From: Mucidula mucida
Taxonomy: Eukaryota > Basidiomycota > Agaricomycetes > Agaricales > Physalacriaceae
DNA length: 64,000 nt
Reading direction: 5' to 3'
Assembly: GCA_015501055.1 (NCBI GenBank)
Contig: JADNYV010000004.1
Coordinates: forward strand, 62,001 to 126,000
Positions 58,585 through 64,000 of this stretch are shown here, piece after piece. Every line of letters begins with the position of its first letter. The first letter of the stretch is position 1. The position numbers and the translations under genes were made by a program. The notes below the pieces were generated by a model. The model had not been told where the DNA came from. It did not search any database and was given only the letters and a program-made list of their open reading frames with translations.

Positions 58585-59850
58585 ATGCGTCCCCGGGTCT
58601 TTCTCGATTTTTCACTCGATAATGTGCCTCTGGGCAGGTGCGATATCCATGAGATTCCTGTTGAAATTCGCGTAACAAGACACATAGGGTCATCTTAGAG
58701 CTTTACACCGAGTCTGCTCCCCAAACTGTCGAAAAGTGCGTCTTGGACATTGTTCGCGTCGTCGACGCCGTCTGACAATGACTACAGCTTTCGCGCGCTA
58801 TGCACGGGCGAAAAAGGCCTTTCATCTGCCGGTGTACCGCTTTACTACAAGAATAGCATCATGCATCGTTGCATCAAGGACTTCATGATACAAGGAGGAG
58901 GCACGGCCCTCGCGAATCTGGCTATCTTCTTCTAATAGGCAGTGTTTAGACTTTACCAAGCGCAATGGGACTGGGGGCGAGTCTATCTTTGGTGGCAACT
59001 TTCCTGATGAGGATCTCTCTCGCCCTCTGGACGCAGAGGGTCTGCTGTGCATGGCAAACAGAGGACCAAACACAAATGGCAAGGTTCCTGGGGTACCCGC
59101 AAGCATACGCTTCTTCTCATGCCTGCTACCCAGGTTCTCAATTCTTTATCACCCTGAGGGAATGTCCCCATCTGAATGGCGCGTCCATATCTGCATCCCT
59201 CGCGTCGCGCTATCTGATTCATTTCCCAGGAAAGCACGTTGTTTTTGGCAAGGTTATCAGAGGCTACGAAGATGTAATTTCAAGATAGCCAACGTGCCAG
59301 TCGATGCAAAGGACCGTCCCACTGCCCCGGTCATTATTTCCAACTGTGGTGAGCTCGAGTTGCGTAAAAAGAACCAGGTTAGTTCCATCTCCCTGCATAA
59401 TGAAAGAAGCCATCCTCATGATCTCAGTGAAGCGTGTTCGCTCACCGGAGGATGTGGACGACAATGCGCGGCATTCGTCACTTAGCCGATCCCGATCATC
59501 CAGCTTGGACTCTGCTCCCCGTCGGAAAAGTCGAAGAAGGAGAAGAAGAAGAGCAAAAAAGACGTAGCAAAGGACAAAACTCAAGACGAAGATGTGCCTA
59601 GAAGGCCCAACGGTGAGACCGAGGAAGAATATGACGCCAGACTCGAGCGGGAAGAAATTGAACGGATAGAACTCCAACGCCGCGCGGAGCTAGAACGTCT
59701 GAAGCGCCTAAACGATGAATCAATCCAATCAAAGGACGGCGTGCGGTTCAAGGGTCAGTCATCGTGCCCTACACTGACGCCACGCTGATTTCTTTATTAG
59801 GGCGAGGGAGGATGAAGTACATTGACCCAGAGACCTCCAGAAGATATTGA
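58585..59850 (+). CDS. Cyclophilin-type peptidyl-prolyl isomerase with basic/RS-like tail
   Basis: Multi-exon gene. [122 protein letters not shown] and [16 protein letters not shown] form a complete cyclophilin domain, including the catalytic Arg (HRCIKDF), Phe/Gln (FFIT) and His contacts. The intron after IQGG (58901-58949) begins GC, not GT. The C-terminal extension is very charged: Lys/Arg- and Ser-rich ([20 protein letters not shown]), then [20 protein letters not shown], and ends DPETSRRY. This resembles nuclear RS cyclophilins (PPIG/SR-cyp type) that bind splicing factors or the polymerase II tail. Nuclear location is inferred. Confidence 0.87.
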
Positions 59851-60160
59851 GGTTCTTAACATACCCTGTGACATCCAACAGCCCCATGTAAGTATCGAGT
59901 TGTTTATCTGCACTTATCTACGCACTTGCGTCCACATATACCAAGGTTCAATCCTCTGGTATTTCCTGCCACATAATGACACTGGGAATCTCCCCCTTCC
60001 TGTGACAATGCTCCTGTGAAGACGAGTGACCCACATTCATCCGACGCTGAGTAATTCAATTGCATGCCCCGATAGATACGCGCGTCTGCCTTACAAATCG
60101 ACTCTGGACGACAGTATAAAGTACCTTCAAGTGAGATGTCAGAACTCCAAAGTTTGAAAC
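59851..60160. other. Intergenic region
   Basis: About 310 bp between the cyclophilin stop and the NmrA-like start on the same strand. Nothing supported. Confidence 0.5.
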
Positions 60161-61063
60161 ATGCCCTTCAATTCCATTCTCGTCCTTGGCGCAGGTGAAC
60201 TCGGCACTCCCGTTCTCCAATCTCTGGCCTCTCACCCAAAACGCGCTGATTCCCCCATCACCGTCATGTTACGCTTCACCTCTGACCCCGCCAAACAGTC
60301 TCTCATATCTTCATTCAAAGCCCTGGATATCTCTATTCTTCCAGGCGACCTCGGCAATGCCTCGGAAGACGAGCTGACCGCGCTATTCGCGCCATTTCAC
60401 ACCATCATCGGATGTACGGGCATGGCTTTCCCAGTTGGGAGCCAACTGAAGATCGCGCGCGCCGTTCTCGCTGCAAAGACGCCCAGATACTTTCCCTGGC
60501 AATTTGGCGTCGACTACGATGTTATCGGCCCCGGCAGCTCGCAGAATTTGTTCGCCGAGCAGCTGGAGGTGCGCGCGCTCTTGCGAAATCAGACCGCGAC
60601 GCGTTGGGTGATCGTGTCTACGGGTATGTTTACGAGCTTCTTGTTTGAGCCCTCCTTTGGTGTCGTAAACGCAGAGCGTACTGCTGTACACGCCCTCGGC
60701 AGTTGGGAGAACAAGGTGACAGTGACGACTCCAAACGACATTGGGCTGGTTGTTGCAGAGCTGGTATTAGACGCGCCTGACGCAGAAGGCGTCGTCTTCA
60801 TCGCTGGTGACACGATCACGTATGGGCGTCTCGCCGAGGTGGTGGCGAAGACTCTCGGAAAACCGATAACAAAAGAGGAGTGGACAGTCGATTTTCTGCG
60901 CACTCAATTGGCGGAGGATCCAGACAACGGGTTGAAGAAATATCAGGTTGTTTTCGCAGAAGGCAGAGGCGTATCCTGGGATGTTGATAAGAGCTTCAAC
61001 GTTCAACGACATCTGAAGCTGATGAATGTGGAGGAATGGGCCAAGGCAAATTTGCACACTTAG
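60161..61063 (+). CDS. NmrA-like / isoflavone-reductase-type NAD(P)-binding protein
   Basis: Intronless, 300 aa. The Rossmann motif is at the N-terminus (ILVLGAGELGTPVLQSLA, a GxGxxG variant), followed by MLRFTSDPAKQSLISSFKAL, GDLGNASEDELTALF, TIIGCTGMAFPVGSQLKIAR, and PRYFPWQFGVDYDVIGPG in place of the Tyr-Lys active pair of SDRs. WVIVSTGMFTSFLFEPSFGV and TVTTPNDIGLVVAELVLDAP are typical of NmrA/PCBER-type proteins. Such proteins act as redox-sensing regulators or as small-molecule reductases, which cannot be separated here. Being intronless amid intron-rich genes suggests retroposition or horizontal origin, though Zn2Cys6 genes here are intronless too. Very common in mushroom genomes as expanded families. 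No neighbours suggest a pathway. Confidence 0.85.
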   Translation: MPFNSILVLGAGELGTPVLQSLASHPKRADSPITVMLRFTSDPAKQSLISSFKALDISILPGDLGNASEDELTALFAPFHTIIGCTGMAFPVGSQLKIARAVLAAKTPRYFPWQFGVDYDVIGPGSSQNLFAEQLEVRALLRNQTATRWVIVSTGMFTSFLFEPSFGVVNAERTAVHALGSWENKVTVTTPNDIGLVVAELVLDAPDAEGVVFIAGDTITYGRLAEVVAKTLGKPITKEEWTVDFLRTQLAEDPDNGLKKYQVVFAEGRGVSWDVDKSFNVQRHLKLMNVEEWAKANLHT

Positions 61064-61225
61064 AGCTATATATATATATCGGATCGAGAGCACCCAAGAA
61101 CACAATGAGGATACAGCGTAGTACACACATTAAGCAAAACATACGAAAGCGCGAAAACACTGTGATAGACATGTCCAAGATACTCTCCAAAATAGTCACC
61201 ATGCAAGAAATAAATAAATAATAAA

Positions 61226-64000
61226 TCACCGCTTCGTTTTCCGTCTGCCACGCGTAGCTTTGGAAGTCTTCTTCTTTGGCTTTGAAGGAGTCTCCTCATG
61301 ATACTCACTGTCACCATTCGCCAGATCGCTGTCCTGCTGCTCAACTTCCGGCTCTTCCTCTGCCCCTTGCACATAACCGGCACCCATAAAGACGGACGGA
61401 CCTCCAGCTCCACCATGGGCTAGAAACCCGCGCGTTTTGCTTCTTGTACCGACGCCGACTAGCACACCACTATCAAGGTCCGCTTCTTCATCTTGTTGTT
61501 CAGTCATGAAGGTCCTCTTGAACTCTTCATCCAGTGTACCTCGACGCGATGAAGCTGATGTCCGACGACTGCTCCTCGTTTTTCTTGAACTCGAGGCACG
61601 GGCAGGAGGCGACTCGCGGCTGTCTGTCATCCGCTGAGAGGGCAAGGCAAGTGGATCATCTTCGTCTGCATCAGAGTCTTCGTCTCGAAGGGTGGCCGGT
61701 GCAGGCGTTCTGGGAGGGCGAACCGGAGGGCGAGGGCGTCGAGGTGAAGGGCCATCCATAGGAGATAAAGGCGGTCGTTTGGCAAAAGCATTCACTATAC
61801 GCTGTTTGTATGGCGTCGCTGGACGTAAGTCATCTGCAGGGCGAGAGTTCGACATATCATCATCCTGCATATCGACATCGATGATTCCAGGGTCATCATG
61901 ATCATGAAGTGGAACTTGCATATCAACGAAATCTGCCTGATGCATTGGAGGCGTAGAAGGCGGTCGATCGTCTAGACTGGTGTCATCTTTCTCGTGCTCA
62001 TTGTCTGAGCAAAGTGAAGGAGTGCCTCCTTCTATAGACGAGGGAATATGAGGTACGCGTCGAATGGGTATGCGAGAGATCGGCAGACGGTATTGAGAGG
62101 TAGAAGCCTGAGATGAGGATGGGAACGAAAAAGATGAAGCTGAGGAAGAAGAGGGCGGGTTGGCAATCGTAGATACGCTGTCGCGGGATCGAGAATTGAC
62201 TGAGTTGACGCTCTCTACCGGGGACGCTATCGACCGTCTCTTGTTCAGACCTCCTATGTTTGTTATGAGTATTGGTAACGGACGTGTGACAAGATGCATA
62301 CCAAGAATGTTGCGTAGGTCAGTGCCGCTATCCTGTCGTTTTCGCTTGTCACCAGTCCTATCATTCCCAGTATCCCAACTGAGGCTAGCGTTTCTGTTGA
62401 AGTTGGACGTCGACGGAAGGGAAGAGGTTGATACAGAAGCGGCGGTGGAGGCGTATAGACTTCCGATACGATCAGATATTCGAGTGCCCGTAGAGACAGA
62501 GAAACTGTGCTCAGCACTAGGCGCTCTAGAGTCGCGCCGAGGACCCGGCAATGCAACAGATGAAGAAGTTTTGCGAAGTCTGACTGTCTTCATCTCATTC
62601 AAGAATGCAGCCATTTTGTCCGCTCCAACAATGGTAGGCTGTCCTTTGCGTTGCGCGGGATTTATTGGAGCCTCGCTTGGTGCTGGCGTATGTTTGAGTA
62701 GTGACCGCGCATTGGCAAGTAGCGGCGTATCTGAAGAGCTAGTAGGCAGTCGAGAGAATGTGTTGGGTGGGGGAGGCGGAGGAGGTGGAGGTGGAGGCGG
62801 TGGAAAAGAGTTTGAGGGTCGCTTGGACAACTGAAGAGATGTCAGAAAAAATAAAGAAGCAACCAGTCCAACAAACCTCCTCTCTCAATCTCTTGATTTC
62901 CTCCTCCAACATTTTGATTTTCTCTTTGTCACGCTCTCGTTCATTGTTGTCGACTTCGGGCCTGTCATCGAATCTCTCCTCATTTCTTCGAAGTTGTTCG
63001 CGTGCAGTGAAAAGTTCTTGCTCTTTACCACGGACACGGATGTGACCGGAAGTATCGCCATCCGCAAGATCCATCGAGGCTCGCTGTTTTCCCTTCGCAG
63101 CAGCACTTATACGAGGGGGGTAGTCGTCAACATCCTCCTCCTCCTCCTCCTCTTCATCTTCATCACTGTCAAATACCTCTTCGTACTGGGGTTTTGCTTT
63201 CCTTGTAATGGGAGACCGCGTAGGCGAGGTTTTGGGAAGAAGAATAGAAGGATCGGCATCGTTATCACCCACACGAAATCGGCTAACAGCATCCTTGACA
63301 GAAGGGACTAGAGGTGGACGGAAGGGCAAGGTGCTAGACGTTGATTCTGAAGAAGGATCGGTGTCACTGAACTTTCGGTTTGGTTTAGGACTGACGATTC
63401 CCGACTGGAAGCGGACATGACGGGAACGGGAAGTAGGATGTGATTCTGGCTCAAGAGAAGGAGAGCGCGGGTATAGAGAACCAGGCATAGTGATAGATGG
63501 TCTACGCCGTAGGGCGGGTGGTAGTGGGCGCGGCGAAGGTGACGGTGAAGCGGAATCCTCAGAAGCCGACAGTTCTGCTGACTATCAGTAAACGTTAATT
63601 AGGAGAGATGCCGAGCACACCTTGTTCTGCATAGTCTGGTGTTTTTGGACGTCTTTTGGCGCGTTTTACGGTGGAGGATTCGGATTTCGCATGATTTGTT
63701 CGGTCGCGTCGACTATGGCCGCTGCCAGAAGCGATCCGGTCGCTTTCCTCCGCAGAATATTCGGAATCGTGGTGTCTATCCGTCGAACGGGAATTTTTCG
63801 TCGCCTTACGTCGCTCGCCGACGCGTGGTCGAGATTGGTGCTAACAAGAGAAATAACATGAGACTGGCCCGTGCACTATCGTCCAATACTCACGAGGGTG
63901 ACTGCGCCGCCGGTGGCATTGGTGATGAGAGCGTCAAACTCGGTGGAGATAAAGTCGAAGACGCCCGACAATAGCCCCGTCGACGGAGGGTTTCGCTCGC
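61226..64000 (-). CDS. Large disordered protein with poly-Pro and coiled coil, 5' end outside the window
   Basis: Minus-strand gene entering from the right edge, so the N-terminus is missing. Visible exons run from FDFISTEFDALITNATGGAV (about 63890-63960), through an Arg/Ser-rich exon, then MPGSLYPRSPSLEPESHPTS, an acidic tract (DSDEDEEEEEEEDVDD), a coiled coil (NNERERDKEKIKMLEEEIKR), and a 13-residue proline run (NSFPPPP..., about 62767-62804). Downstream are GADKMAAFLNEMKTVRLRKT, KKRKR-like segments, RPPRTPAPATLRDEDSDADE and a Lys/Arg-rich end (KKKTSKATRGRRKTKR). Introns are about 47 nt and in phase. The composition suggests a nuclear or chromatin protein, but no domain is recognised. Stop at 61226 is secure. 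Confidence 0.7.
62767..62804 (-). repeat. Proline-run coding microsatellite
   Basis: A CCN repeat encoding 13 consecutive Pro in the disordered right-edge gene; prone to replication slippage. Confidence 0.85.
63128..63165 (-). repeat. Acidic GAG/GAA triplet repeat
   Basis: A run of GAG/GAA codons (EDEEEEEEED) in the same gene. Confidence 0.8.

Noticed and set aside
62160..62834. 224-codon plus-strand frame opposite the disordered right-edge gene
   Set aside because: The poly-Pro/poly-Gly mirror and the missing splice logic mark it as antisense shadow of the real minus-strand exons.

Overview
The window looks like nuclear DNA from a filamentous basidiomycete, probably an Agaricomycete. Almost every gene is split by introns of about 45-60 nt with GTRNGY donors and CTRAY-like branch sites. 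Genes are packed tightly on both strands. The families present fit mushroom-forming fungi: GH79 beta-glucuronidases, a Kre9/KNH-type Ser/Thr-rich GPI protein, a GH18-CBM5/12 chitinase, homeodomain and Zn2Cys6 regulators, and an Rsr1/Krev-1-like GTPase. Species cannot be read from the sequence. I see no tRNA, rRNA, CRISPR array or intact transposon.

Layout. 1-6.6 kb: vacuolar TRP channel (cut by the left edge), SH3 actin-patch protein, pICln and Mediator MED25. 6.7-10.5 kb: two convergent paralogous Zn2Cys6 regulators with a tiny spliced DUF1748 gene between them. 11-19 kb: GPI-type wall protein, sulfite oxidase, COX12, PRP18, JJJ1 and TIM13. 19.6-27.5 kb: homeodomain protein with a 2-kb upstream gap, U1-70K, COX10 and a ZNF830-like protein. 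27.6-33.5 kb: a tandem array of three GH79 copies in different states of decay. 33.7-45.9 kb: DHHC palmitoyltransferase, eIF4B, citrate synthase, TRM8, RRP41, NPT1 and a SET/MYND protein. 45.9-49 kb is gene-poor. 49-64 kb: amidase, chitinase, DBP2, Rsr1-like GTPase, RS-tailed cyclophilin, NmrA-like reductase and a long disordered protein cut by the right edge.

Most genes are housekeeping and do not form one pathway. Mitochondrial genes recur (COX12, COX10, TIM13, CIT1, the DUF1748 protein), as do RNA-processing genes (PRP18, U1-70K, DBP2, RRP41, RS cyclophilin, ZNF830-like), but they are interspersed. At least eight pairs are head-to-head with only about 110-210 bp between start codons.

The most notable observations are: (i) a 545-nt intron in DBP2, about ten times the local norm, at motif V, matching the known conserved and autoregulatory DBP2/p68 intron; (ii) the GH79 array, where the repeated unit appears to carry a copy of the neighbouring gene's promoter; (iii) three GC-AG introns; (iv) many conserved genes, several of them essential, that each read through only if one base is added, usually beside a homopolymer. 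Item (iv) points to assembly indels rather than biology and weakens any pseudogene call here. I did not find convincing evidence of a wholly new multi-gene system.
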